Shown piece by piece: positions 22,201 through 31,841 of a stretch of 64,000 nt of DNA; positions within the stretch are counted from its first letter, which is position 1; each line of letters opens with the position of its first letter. The position numbers were made by a program, and so were the translations under genes. The notes beneath the pieces are model-generated. The model did not search any database. It was not told the origin of the DNA and was given only the letters and a program-made list of their open reading frames with translations. Source of the DNA: Pisolithus tinctorius. Lineage: Eukaryota; Basidiomycota; Agaricomycetes; Boletales; Pisolithaceae. The DNA lies in assembly GCA_024663395.1 (NCBI GenBank), contig JANFAH010000025.1, forward strand, positions 248,001-312,000. The letters run 5' to 3'.

Positions 22201-23952
22201 CCCGCCTCGTGGGTAACCAACCTTCCCATGGCAGAATTCGCGCACAACCACCGACCCCACTCCGTCACTCATCAATCTCCGTTCTACCTCATGTATGGAT
22301 ATGAACCGAAACCCCTTCCATCCCTGATCGTGGAAACCCACCTTCCTGCCGCCGAGTCTAGACTCAATGAACTCAGAAAAGCTAGAGAAGAAGCCCTAGT
22401 GGCCCATGACCTAGCAAGAAAAACGATGAAAGACCGCTCGTCATGACCCTTCACCCCGTTCCAGAAAGGTGATAAGGTTTGGCTAGAAGCACGCAATTTG
22501 AAATGCTCCTATGAAAATAGGAAGCTAGCACCAAAACGAGAAGGACCCTTCACCATCTCTGACGTCTTATCTCCGATAACGTATCGCCTCACGATTCCCG
22601 CACACTGGAAAATCCACAACGTTTTCCATGCTTCCCTCCTATCACCCTATCGCGAAAATGACGTTCACGGACCGAACTTCCCGGCTCCACCACCTGACCT
22701 AATCAACGAGGAAGAAGAATACGAAGTTGAGGCAATAGTCGGCCATAAAAGGTCCAGCTGTGGACACGCCTTCTTAGTCAAATGGAAGGGTTACCCTTCT
22801 TCCAAAAACTCATGGCAAAAGGAATCGCACCTTGAACATGCGGATGATACGCTCTCCGCCTATAAGAAACGGTTCCCCAGAGACTTTCCTCCAAAGAAAC
22901 AACCCACTCGACGCTCCACCCATACTATCAGAACCATTTCTCTCGAAATGCCCCCTCGTCGTTACACTTACCCTCGTGAACCCTCTCGTCGCCATACCCC
23001 GTTTGCTCGTCGGCAACGACAACCCGCTAGCGATCAGATGATCGCCTCCTACCGGCTCTTCATTGCTGATCCTGCTGTCATCGGCACTGTCTATCATGAG
23101 GTGGATGAAGATTCCCCTCTTGACCTTGTATACCATGCCACTATCCAAGCCCTTCGGCTTGAAGAACTCTCCCGTTATGTCAATCATCAGAATCCCCTCC
23201 TTTCCCCCACTCGTACTATCCTGGGTGAAATCGCCCTCCAACAAGTTCCCTTGCTTCTTAAACTTTTTGATGTCCTTGGAGGCGCCGACCTCATTTATAA
23301 CGTTCGTCAGTACCCGACGTTGATTGCACCCCCCCCGCCTGGGTCTAGAAGACCCTCGACTGCAACTTCTCCTCCAGTTTCCTCTGCATCGTCCTCCCCT
23401 CCTGCACCGTCGTCATCGTCATCCTCCCACTCGTCCCGCTCTCTCCGAAGAGCCGACAGACCTCATGCCTGCTGTTTGTCAGGCCCCAATCCTCAACCCT
23501 GCGAGTCTCACGACTCCCCGTCTGAAGTAGACCCCGAGACCGCCTTTGGTGTCTCCCGTTCTGAACTCGACTACACGTTAAACATCGTCGAAACCCTTGC
23601 ACAGCTACCACCATCTCCTGTGCTGAACGCCTTGACCGAGTTTGATATGCCTCTTACTCCGTCTGATCCACGCTATCGTCAAGCGTGCTATGTCTGTCAC
23701 TGTCTCGGCCATATCCGCGTCAACTGTGGACTGTACGAATGTCCCCTTTGCCATGCCACTCGTCCCAGGCATACTCAGGCCCAGTGCCCTTCTATACGCC
23801 CTCGTCGTCCTTTACAGGACAGAATTGCCACCCCTGCCCTAGTAGATGATCGTACCCTCGTCGGGAGCGAGGATAATGACTTGTACGACAATAACTTTGA
23901 TTTTGATGACTCCGCCATCAGCAACATGACCGGAGAGCCTTATGGAGAGTAG
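19246..23952 (+). pseudogene. Chromovirus pol with chromodomain and extra C-terminal zinc knuckle
   Basis: One frame with three TGA stops (about 20053, 21352, 22444), each in a context where Arg CGA is expected (PPS/PYDH, LSR/PDH, RSS/PFTPF). Domains in order: retropepsin (ALVDSGAEISC), RT with YMDD at 20554-20565, RNase H ([24 protein letters not shown]), integrase HHCC (HPGVLKTQQL...CAVCQQNK) and DDE core (SCDLVTNL, SDRGPQF, GETEHVNQ), then a chromodomain (EYEVEAIVGHKR, FLVKWKGYPSSKNSW). About 270 residues follow, with Pro/Ser-rich DNA and a knuckle CYVCHCLGHIRVNC at 23686-23727 plus CPLCHATRPRH. Chromodomains steer such elements to heterochromatin. The tail is unusual for pol. Confidence 0.9.
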
Positions 23953-23977
23953 TTGAAGTCGGGGACTTCAACACTTA

Positions 23978-23986
23978 GAAAGGGGG
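23978..23986 (+). other. Polypurine tract of chromovirus
   Basis: GAAAGGGGG three bases before the 3' LTR, the expected primer site for plus-strand synthesis. Confidence 0.75.
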
Positions 23987-23989
23987 TAA

Positions 23990-24441
23990 TGTTACGTTTC
24001 ACCCCTAACTTTTCCTTTTCGGTTGTACATTTACCTTGTTTGTGTTCCGTTGGACTTAGTTTCCTTTTAGAGCCGTCTTCTCTTTAATCTGACAGCTCTC
24101 TATTTCCACCACTAGCGTTACTAGCTCGGTACATGCTTAGGACATGTGTCGTCATTGTTCAACCAATGGCATAGTTACCTTGTTACATGTGGACGCCTCG
24201 TGGTCTGTTTCTGTGTAGTATTTAAACTGCCGGCTCAAGTCCTGGAAACCCAGACTTGAGCTGCTCAATTATACACAGTGTTCTCAGAACTTCACCCTCA
24301 GTGTCCCTTACAAGGACCACTCTTACCGGCGTTGCCCTAAATCCTCTGTCGTTTACAGAGGTTACTGCAGCCGTTGCTCAGTAGAAAACCTTAGTCTGCG
24401 TTTGAGCTCTCCCTACATCTTGACTTCGGTCGAGCGTAACA
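23990..24441 (+). repeat. 3' LTR of chromovirus
   Basis: 452 bp, TGTTACG to CGTAACA. Several bases keep CG where the 5' copy has CA or TG, and vice versa. Confidence 0.93.
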
Positions 24442-25515
24442 AAAGGCAAGTCCAATGTAGCTCTTTGGGTTGATTTGCTTTACAGGTTCCATGGCTCTCG
24501 GTGTCTTCTGCTGTTCGCGTCTCTTGTGATCTTGACAGACAACTTTATCAACCATCTCCTTTATCAGGTTTGGAGGTTCCCTTGACAGTTTGGTCACCCT
24601 CCTCTTGTTTTTCTTCAAATGCTTTGGCTTACTCCTCTTAGGGATCCGCTCGTTTTCCCTGCCATGCGGTTCCGGGAGTTCATCCTCAGTGGGTTGTGCA
24701 GTGCCCTCTGGATTGTTCCCCTTTGACAGTCCGGGTTGGTCACCATCACTCTTGTTTGCCAATCTATTAGCGGTGTTCCACGATGCAAGGGCTGCGCATT
24801 GTGCATCTGGGTCTATCTCATTCTCGCTAAGTTTCAGGTTCCCCCAGTTCCTAGGATCGGGTCCCTTTCCCTTGCATTCACCCTTAGCGGAGGGCTCATC
24901 ACTTTCTGACGAGGTCACTTCAGGGTTATCCCTCGTCATCGACAATGACCTCCTCCAGATTTTCTCTCATTCATCCAGGGTCAGTTGCCATTCTGCCCTT
25001 TGGATGGCATTTGTCTGGTCTGGCCTTAACATGCTGTGGGCTCGTCACTCATGCGACTTCTTATGCACCACCTCTGTCCAGTCGTTCTGCTCCGCTTCCA
25101 TATCACTCGTTGGGAAGATGGATAAAGAGTCGCAGTGGACATTATCAGGTAAGACGTTGTTTGTACTATGAGTTGCTACTAGGACTCTAACAGTACGAGC
25201 CTGTGAGGCCTCTGGGACTCCAATGTCACCGGGATACACTGGTGAGCTAGTCCTCAAGCTGGGAACGTCAACGGTAGCACCTTGGGGCACCGGACTAGGG
25301 CTCCTCGAGCCAGACCTTACCACATCGCTATAACTCTGGATGTTACTAGTGGCAGGTTTTTCAATTGGGGTAGAGTACTGACTCCCGAGCGGGGTCAGCT
25401 TCGGTAGAGGGGACACACCAACAATCTCAGCACCAGGCTGAGTCGTTGGGCTTTGGGGTAGGGATGAAGCTCAAGCGTGGGTGCCTTGGCATGCAGTAGA
25501 ACGGGTATTAACCAT
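24442..25515 (-). pseudogene. Gypsy-2 gag, N-terminal fragment
   Basis: Begins with ATG at 25515 (MVNTRSTACQG, a common start of fungal gypsy gag). The frame has TGA at three places (after QGTHA, after HKKSHE and after LTLDE) and otherwise reads through NDWTEVVHKKSHE, KGPDPRNWG and AQCAALASWNTANRLA to SYIGLAF at the chromovirus border. Downstream of the LTR the leader carries GTAAGTAT, which looks like a splice donor. The apparent ORF end at 24391 lies in the chromovirus LTR and is not part of this gene. Confidence 0.82.
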
Positions 25516-25551
25516 TTCTTTTTGTTAAGTGTTTTCAGATACTTACTCGAG

Positions 25552-25919
25552 TGTCGACAGGGGATCAGCCTGCGGATGGTTGAGAAGGTATCGAAGGGGT
25601 TTGTTTAGAGTTCGAGTTTTCTTTTGACTGTTTGGGACCGGAAAAAAAATATGTAATGGCGATGCGAAGTTATAAGACTTGCAATGACACCACACCAGGA
25701 TTCTTCTTAAATACTACTTGTTTCCAGAGTGAAAGGTCTGTTTGATTCGAGGTAGAAAAGAGAGTCCCCGTACAGTACGCTACAAAGGCCATTTTATAGG
25801 TTAGAGAGCAGGCACGAAATATGTCAGAGTACTGCTACGGGTAAAGTAGGATCAAGAAACAAATGAGGCGATAAGTAAGACTGTCATAGAGAATTCACCA
25901 TCTGAACAAACAGTCGACA
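25552..25919 (-). repeat. 5' LTR of gypsy-2
   Basis: Segment with terminal TGTCGAC/GTCGACA, located just upstream of the MVNTRS gag start. The other LTR is outside the window, so the call rests on the matched ends, position and TG...CA rule. Confidence 0.6.
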
Positions 25920-26020
25920 GCGTCGGACTGAGTCCTTACATAATCCCTCGTCGGATTGGGAATAGGCTCTGCGTCTTCAGGTACCTGGCAGTGCACAGAC
26001 GAATCTTGCTGGATTGATGT

Positions 26021-26030
26021 ATATATAAAG
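26021..26030 (+). promoter_or_regulatory. TATA box of GST-A
   Basis: ATATATAAAG, 55 bp before the start codon. The surrounding leader is homologous to that of GST-D (TATAAAA at 43541). Confidence 0.6.
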
Positions 26031-26083
26031 CGTTCTCCACGAAGTCTCCATTCTTCAACGAACCCATCTGCTACAGTTTTGAT

Positions 26084-26920
26084 ATGGCACCTATAGGAAA
26101 GCTGTATGTTTCATGTCTTATTGTTTGGCCCCTTGCAAGGTCATCATACTTGCGTTCGAGGTAATAAATCCTGAGCGCTGCAGCTGTCTCAGGCCTCGAG
26201 ATTGAACTCCCATCATTTGAGTTCAGCGCCACGCACAAATCACCTGAGTTCACCCAGAAATTTCCTCTCGCTAAAATCCCTGCCTTCGAAGATGACGAAG
26301 GATTCAAGCTGATTGAGGGCATGGCCATCGCTCGTTACGGTTAGTTACTGATTTTTCTGCAAATAAGTAACCATCAATACTGATCGTGGCGGTGAGTGAG
26401 CTCGCTCGTTCCCGATGCTGGCCTCCTTGGTCACAACGCAAAGGAAACTGCACAGGTAGACCAATGGGTCCACTTTGTGGAGACAGAGATCCATCTCCCT
26501 GCAAGCAACATATACATCGGTATTGTCATGAAGTTCCTCCCAGGATTCAACGAAGAAGTACCCTTCGTTTCGTCTGTCTTGTGCCATGGTCAGCTGACTC
26601 GTAATTCCTTACGGTTTTCCAGATCCTAGCAACATAAATACTACAAGGAACGTGCTGAACGTTCGCTCAAGTTCCTAGAAGACTACTTGGCTTCACGTCC
26701 TTCCGGCTTGCTGGTGAACGATAGTTTAACACTTGCAGATATCGTCCTTGCCATGGCCGTGCAGCGTGCAGGCCAGACGGTCTGTGGCATTAAGGAGCGC
26801 GAACAAGTTTACCCACACGTATATGTTCACTTCGCAAAAGTGATCAATGACAAGAGGATCAAGCAAGTGTTTAGAGAGCCTGGATTCGTTGATGAGTTGG
26901 TTGCTTTCAAGGCCGAGTGA
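26084..26920 (+). pseudogene. GST-A: EF1B-gamma-like GST with damaged first exon
   Basis: First member of the GST array. Exons 2-4 (26168-26339, 26397-26557, 26630-26920) are intact and align with GST-B and GST-D: a thioredoxin-like half (KFPLAKIPAFEDDEGFKLIEG), a linker (VSSLVPDAGLLGHNAKETAQ) and a helical half (PSGLLVNDSLTL, QRAGQTVCGIKERE, HFAKVINDKRIK). Exon 1 stops after MAPIGKLY: about 30 bp with HPRQPQT and the splice donor are missing, and the acceptor before ILSAA reads TAA instead of TAG. Normal splicing cannot join the start to exon 2 in frame, so it is probably a pseudogene or uses another start. The LTR of gypsy-2 ends 165 bp upstream. Confidence 0.7.
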
Positions 26921-27300
26921 TTGATGTTGTGCTGCAGAAAAGTTAACGCAGATAAAAGGAGATCTCATGTATTTTCATTGCTACGCAAACGCGCATCATT
27001 ATGGAGATTGTATGATCTTCCGTCGAGAGAAGTGCCAGTATGCGGAAAGGTAGAAATCTTTCGTGATCCATCCCTTGCAGGGCGATGTACAGGCTAACTT
27101 CAATGAGTGGAACGCAGAAAAGATTGATGGTTATCTACCGTCATGGTAGCCAACTGGTGGACTTCTCAGTCTTGTGTATTTTGCTGGTTACTCCAACTGT
27201 CACATCACTTCCTTTGATGGAGCTTGTACTGTAACCAAGGAGACCGCCACAGTGTCCGAGCAGGCGATGACTCGATGATGAATCAGATGACAGCACAAAC
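26921..27300. other. Intergenic, homologous to DNA downstream of GST-D
   Basis: No gene. The first 150 bp (around GCATCATTATGGAGAT) match the sequence after GST-D, showing that the duplicated unit extends past the coding region. Confidence 0.6.
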
Positions 27301-27303
27301 TTA

Positions 27304-27462
27304 GGCGCTGTTCACCCTCCGAAGTCGAAGTCAAAAACTTCGACTTCGACTTCGGCAATGTAGTCACGTGATGATTATATAAGCTGTGCATGCTCGTGCA
27401 AATGCAAAGTCCAAGTTTTGGCCTTCTGCTTTAGTAATGTAGTCATGTGATGATTATATAAG
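27304..27462 (+). repeat. Left end of Harbinger 2 with hairpin and direct duplication
   Basis: Contains the palindrome GAAGTCGAAGT...ACTTCGACTTC (27321-27348) and two copies, 79 bp apart, of AATGTAGTCAYGTGATGATTATATAAG (27357-27383 and 27436-27462). The second TATATAAG is about 65 bp before the transposase ATG and may be its TATA box. Confidence 0.6.
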
Positions 27463-27523
27463 ACAACAACACAACTTGTAGTTCAATAGATAACATTGTG
27501 ATAACAGATCAAACAACTCTGCT

Positions 27524-28836
27524 ATGGATCTCGAAGCACAGCAGCTCCAGCACCATCGTCGTCGCTGTCTTGCTGCACTTGTAGTAGCAGTGATGATCCA
27601 GGTGCTATGCCTCTATGACCTCCTTTTTCATTCTGACTCAGAACCAATCCCCTACCATACCTCAATCCTGACTGGTGAGGGGTGGATGCTAGAGCTCCTG
27701 AATGGTCATCCAGACAGGATACGGACTTGCCTTGGTGTCAGCCATGGGGTTTTTGATCACCTGATGCAGGTGCTCACCCATCATGGTTTTGTGCCTTCTC
27801 GCAATGGAGTTTCTGTGGAGGAACAACTTGGGATATTCCTCTACACCTGTGTTACTGGGTTGTCATCCCGGCATGTTGCTGAGAGGTTCCAGCACTCACC
27901 AGGGACCATCACTAGGTAGGGAGTTCATTGGACTGTCTGATATTTTTCTCACAATTTTTTAGATATTTCAAAGCAATGTTGGCTTTCTTTTCTGGGGGAC
28001 AATTCTATGCATCCCAAGTGCGATTCCCCACCAACAACACTCCCATATCAACTATGATTACTAGTGACCCACACTTCCGATTTTTCCAGGATTGTATTGG
28101 TGCAGTTGATGGCACTCATATTCGAGCATTCACTGCTGCTGAGGACCAGCCTTACATGAGGAACCGGAAGGGCTACCTATCTCAAAACTGTCTCTTCATC
28201 TGTGATTTTGACTTCTTCTTCACATATGCCCTCACTGGCTTTGATGGGTCAACTGCAGATGCAACCATGTGGCATGATGCACACAGGAATGACTTGCACA
28301 TGCCACCTGGGAAGTACCTTCTTGCAGATGCAGGGTTTGGGACCTGTGATGCACTTCTGGTTCCCTATCGAGGTGTTCGTTACCATCTGAAAGAATGGCA
28401 CCAGGCTGGATTAAGGTAAGTTGCTATTCCATTCTGCTCAGTGTACCTGTAACTTCTATTTTATAGACCTCAAAACCGAGAGGAGTTATTCAACCTTCGC
28501 CATGCTGGACTTAGAAATGCCATTGAACAGATATTTGGTGTTATAAAACGCAGGTGGAGGATTCTTCAAATTCCCCCTGAATATAGCATCCACACCCAAA
28601 CTCAAGTACCTGCTGCTCTCTGTGCCCTCCACAATTTCATACGGCGCTATGATCCAGAAGAGTTCTTTGACCCTGAACTTGCCATGGACATAGGAGAGGA
28701 TGATGGTGTTGGAAGCCTTGGTGATGGACCAGCAGATGCTGCAGAGAGGAGAAGGGCTGATAATAGGCGTGACAACATTGCAGAGGAGATGTGGATTGAC
28801 TATCAGCACCAGCTTACAATTAGGGGCCTTCTCTGA
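27524..28836 (+). CDS. PIF/Harbinger DDE transposase (Harbinger 2)
   Basis: 404-aa transposase, exons 27524-27915, 27963-28415, 28467-28836 (introns 47 and 51 nt). The catalytic residues are visible in GAVDGTHIRAFTA (Asp), STADATMWHDA (Asp) and NAIEQIFGVIKRRWRIL (Glu), with MRNRKGYLSQN and YLLADAGFGT between. The N-terminal half matches Harbinger 1 (IPYHTSILTGEGW, EEQLGIFLYTCVTGLSSRHV). Intron positions are identical to Harbinger 1, showing common descent, but the sequences have diverged widely. No stop or frameshift. The exons are poorer in CpG than the Myb-like gene of the same element. Confidence 0.9.
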
Positions 28837-29062
28837 GCCTGAACATTCAGATTTCATGGTGTACAAATATATGTTCTTACAATTGTTTCACACTCATGTA
28901 GAAAAATAACTTCCATTCTCAATAGGAAGCTAGTCATAGTCATGTACATTTTATTATGTACATGTTTGTATAAAGGGGGGGGGGGGGGGGGGGGGACTTG
29001 AAAGGATATGCAGGGGGGGGGGTACATTTGTATATTGTAAAAAAAAAAAACAAGACGAACAC
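28837..29062. repeat. Homopolymer-rich spacer between convergent Harbinger 2 genes
   Basis: Holds a run of 21 G (28975-28995), a second run of 10 G (29013-29022), and 12 A (about 29039-29050). It separates two genes that end towards each other. Run lengths may be unreliable in the assembly. Confidence 0.75.
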
Positions 29063-30320
29063 CTATCTCTGCCCATCCCAGTACTTCATCAGCCGACACT
29101 GCACCCAAATCTGCTTTGCCGGCTCCTGATGCTTGAGGAAAATGTTCACTTCATCCAGGGTCACGCTGAGGAAGTAGTCGCCGATGTCGATCCGATTGTC
29201 TGTCGAGAGCTGCGGCATGCTGTTGATGTAGTCCATGGCAGCATCAACGAGGGGATTGGTAGTGGGTGGCGGGGGCAATGGGGCAGCGATCACGTGCATG
29301 AAATTATCGAGCCTGGAGGTGATGGCGGCAATGAATGAACTGCGATCTTCTTCAGCATGCGCTTTGGCCGACAGGGGCCGAGAGCGCTTCGATCCACCTT
29401 CGGACATCGCAACGGACTTGGCTTTCCTTTTTCCACGACTGATGCTGGTGACGGCCAATGACGACGATGACCCGGCTGACACATGCAACAAAAAACTTGA
29501 TGGTGCGGAAGGGGGGATGGAGTTCGGATCCACGGACTGCGTGTCCTCGCGACGGTGAGCATTGAGAGCGTGCGTCATGTCGAGGAGGGAGAGGGAGGGA
29601 GGGGGGGTAGGGATGGTCGAAGCGGTGGGGGGTGCGGTAGAGGCAGGAGTATCAAAGGCAGAGGTTGTGGTTGTACAAGGCGCGGTAGTGGCATGTGGCC
29701 GGTAGATAAACCGACCTCGGCCGTGCGAGGGGAGAAGGAGCTCGACGCTGGCAAAGTGGGGGAACCCGGAATTGCGAAACGGCTTCGCGTCTTTGTGTGC
29801 CTGACTAGATGTTAGTGGATGATCTGACAAGGAAAAAACTACATTACCTTTACATACCGATCCCAAAGATCGGCGTTGTCCAGCGAGATCATTGCACCGT
29901 GCTTGTCGTCGTAAGCAAAGCCAGAGGCCACCGATTTAAGATCGGCGACGGCATAGTAGGATTTTTTAAGCTGGATAATTGTTAGCAAGGCAAAAAAAAA
30001 AGAATGATACGACGACTTACCGCCTTGAACTTCTGCTCACACGATTCAGCTGTCTTATCACCATTATCTGGACCCGGTGGATGATTATGAGCCATGTGGG
30101 CTGCTGCGGCGTTCCACGTAGCCTTCTTAAAGTTCCCATCGCCGGCCTGTGAAAGATGAGAGGCCAAGAAATCCAATAACGCGCCTTCCTCCTCTGTTGT
30201 CCATACCGCAGCTTTCTTGCGAGTCCTGGGTGGAGGCAGGGGGTTCCACGGGTCTAGAGGATTGATCGTAAGGCCGTGCGAGCGCAACGAGCAGGTTGAT
30301 CCCGCAGATGAGCCAGACAT
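29063..30320 (-). CDS. Myb/SANT-like protein of Harbinger 2
   Basis: 386 aa, exons 30320-30021, 29970-29848 and 29800-29063. The Myb/trihelix-like domain spans VWTTEEEGALLDFLASHLSQ, FKKATWNAAAAHM and SCEQKFKA in exon 1, then LKKSYYAVADLKSVASGFAY and LWDRYVK in exon 2 and AHKDAKPFRNSGF in exon 3. The rest is Ser/Pro/Thr-rich and includes a basic block GKRKAKS. Same exon phases and order as the partner gene of Harbinger 1, which supports the model. Expected to bind the element ends together with the transposase. The start is the first ATG (MSGSSAG); a longer frame upstream begins with TTG only. Confidence 0.85.
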
Positions 30321-30599
30321 TTGATGATCATAGTAACCGGGTGACAATGGTTCGTACCTCAGGTGGATGCACGTGACAGTTCACATCACGTGAGCCTCTT
30401 AACCGAAGCTGAAGTCGAAAACTTGGACTTTGCATTCGCAGGGTGAATGGCGCCTTAGAACTTGATGGCCTTTGCATGTAGGTTACAGCCCTTACTGCTC
30501 AGGAATCCCCACTACCACCTGAGGTGTGTCGAGTAAAAGCATCTCAAGAGACCTACTGGTGCTATCAAACGTACTCGCAACGGTCCTTCTAGGTCGAAT

Positions 30600-31473
30600 A
30601 TGGCACCCATCGGAAAGCTCTATGGTCACCCTCGCCAGCCCCAAACGAGAGCCGTAAGTTTCCTACCACGTTATTTATGTAATTATGTTGCAGCCTCATT
30701 TCGTTCGGGTAAAATGCATAAGATCCTGAGCGCATTGACTATCTCGGGCCTCGAGATTGATCTACCGCCGTTCGAGCTCGGCGTCACGAACAAACTACCC
30801 GAGTTCACCCATAAATTTCCTCTCGCCAAAATTCCTGCCTTCGAAGATAATGAAGGATTCAAGCTAATCGAAGGCGCGACCATCGCTCGCTACGGTTAGT
30901 GGCAACCCTTTTGTCATGGTAGTGGTGATCGATACCGACCGCGTTGGTAAGTGAGCTCGCTGGTTCCTCAGGCAGGCCTCCTTGGTCGGAACGCGAAAGA
31001 AACCGCACAGATAGACCAGTGGATCCACTTTGCGGAGACTGAGATCCAAATTCCGGGAACCAACATATACATCGGTATGGTCTCAAAGTATCTTCCAGGT
31101 TTCGGCGAAGAGGTGCGCTTATCTTTCGTCATTATTTTACGGTACGCTGACACGTACATTCCCGTGACTTTCGAAATCCTAGGAGTGTAAATACTACCGG
31201 GGCTTCATCGGACGTTCGCTCAAGTTTTTAGAAGACTACCTGACTTCGCGCCCTTCTGGCTTACTCGTGGGTGACACGTTAACACTTGCAGATATCGTGG
31301 TCGCCACGGCCGTAATGCGTGCAGGCCAGACGGTGTGCGGAACTAAGGAGCGCAAGGACGTTTACCCCCATGTCTTTGCTCACTTTGCAAAAGTCGCCAA
31401 CGACGAGAGGATCAAGCATTTTTTCAGAGATCTTAAATTCGTCGATGAACCCCTTGCGTTCAAGGTTGCGTGA
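30600..31473 (+). CDS. GST-B: EF1B-gamma-like glutathione transferase
   Basis: 225 aa in exons 30600-30653, 30723-30894, 30952-31112 and 31183-31473, all GT-AG and in frame. N-terminal thioredoxin-fold half MAPIGKLYGHPRQPQTRA, ISGLEIDLPPFELGV, KFPLAKIPAFEDNEGFKLIEGATIARY; C-terminal helical half LVPQAGLLGRNAKETAQIDQW, PSGLLVGDTLTLADIV, PHVFAHFAKVANDERIK. The pattern matches the GST-like N-terminus of elongation factor 1B-gamma, without the EF1G C-terminal domain. Such proteins are cytosolic, and the substrate is unknown. Harbinger 2 lies 145 bp upstream, and I see no TATA box like those of A, C, D and E, so expression may have changed. Confidence 0.82.
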
Positions 31474-31841
31474 TTTAATAGCCATGCTATCACTGTTAGA
31501 AGATTTTTGTGCCCATTGTGTGTCTTCGCGGCTGCGCAGACCGACATACCGAATGCGATTGCTTGTCGAGGCAAGGGTATACATAGGGAATAGAGAACTT
31601 CATGATCGATCGTGTGTTCGCCTGGAATACGCGGATGATATCACGGAGCAAGGTGAACACAGCACTGGCGTTGCGATGTTGTTGTGCATGGGAAACAAAG
31701 TCAGCGAAACCCTGATGCAGGTTTTTCCCGATTCAGGTTTGGGTGTGGGGCAGCAGACAAGTAATTCGGGTGCCTTTTGTTCTTCTTCCTTCCTACTCCC
31801 ACATCAAAATCAAGGCTTGTCCTGGGGATACTGAGAACATT
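31474..31841. other. Intergenic, shared with the region after GST-D
   Basis: No gene. ATGATCGATCGTGTG and following bases match 44801 onwards, evidence that B and D arose by duplication including flanks. Confidence 0.6.

Larger units (their letters stand above)
17599..24441 (+). mobile_element. Ty3/gypsy chromovirus (gypsy-3), full length but decayed
   Basis: 6843-bp element: identical-length LTRs (452 bp each), gag, pol in the -1 frame with protease, RT, RNase H, integrase and chromodomain, and a polypurine tract before the 3' LTR. Inserted in gypsy-2 gag. Only AAA is clearly duplicated at the borders. The stops seen in the coding frames are all TGA. Confidence 0.92.
6931..25919 (-). mobile_element. 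Gypsy-2, host of the nest, in three separated pieces
   Basis: Minus-strand gypsy element read from 25919 leftwards: LTR 25552-25919, gag N-terminus 24442-25515, gag middle 17124-17598, gag C-terminus plus protease and RT 6931-9733. Removing the chromovirus (17599-24441) and the gag-only element (9734-17123) restores one continuous frame through gag and into pol. At the second junction the 4-bp duplication ACGC makes the joint in-frame. The right LTR ends only 165 bp before the GST-A start codon. The rest of pol and the 3' LTR lie left of the window, beyond the LTR at 6469-6930 and gypsy-1. Confidence 0.85.
27304..30454. mobile_element. PIF/Harbinger transposon 2, complete
   Basis: 3151 bp between TTA duplications (27301-27303, 30455-30457). 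Terminal repeats are GGCGCTGTTCACCCTCCGAA on the left and, reversed, GGCGCCATTCACCCTGCGAA on the right (3 mismatches in 20). Inner parts are homologous but rearranged on the left. Convergent transposase and Myb-like genes, both open after splicing. The element lies 145 bp upstream of the GST-B start codon. Confidence 0.9.

Noticed and set aside
24391..24441. C-terminal end of the minus-strand frame that starts in gypsy-2 gag
   Set aside because: Lies in the chromovirus LTR and is read-through, not part of the gag gene.
17594..24446. Clean 4-5 bp target duplication for the chromovirus
   Set aside because: Only AAA matches at the two borders (TTAAA left, AAAGG right); a longer duplication is not supported.
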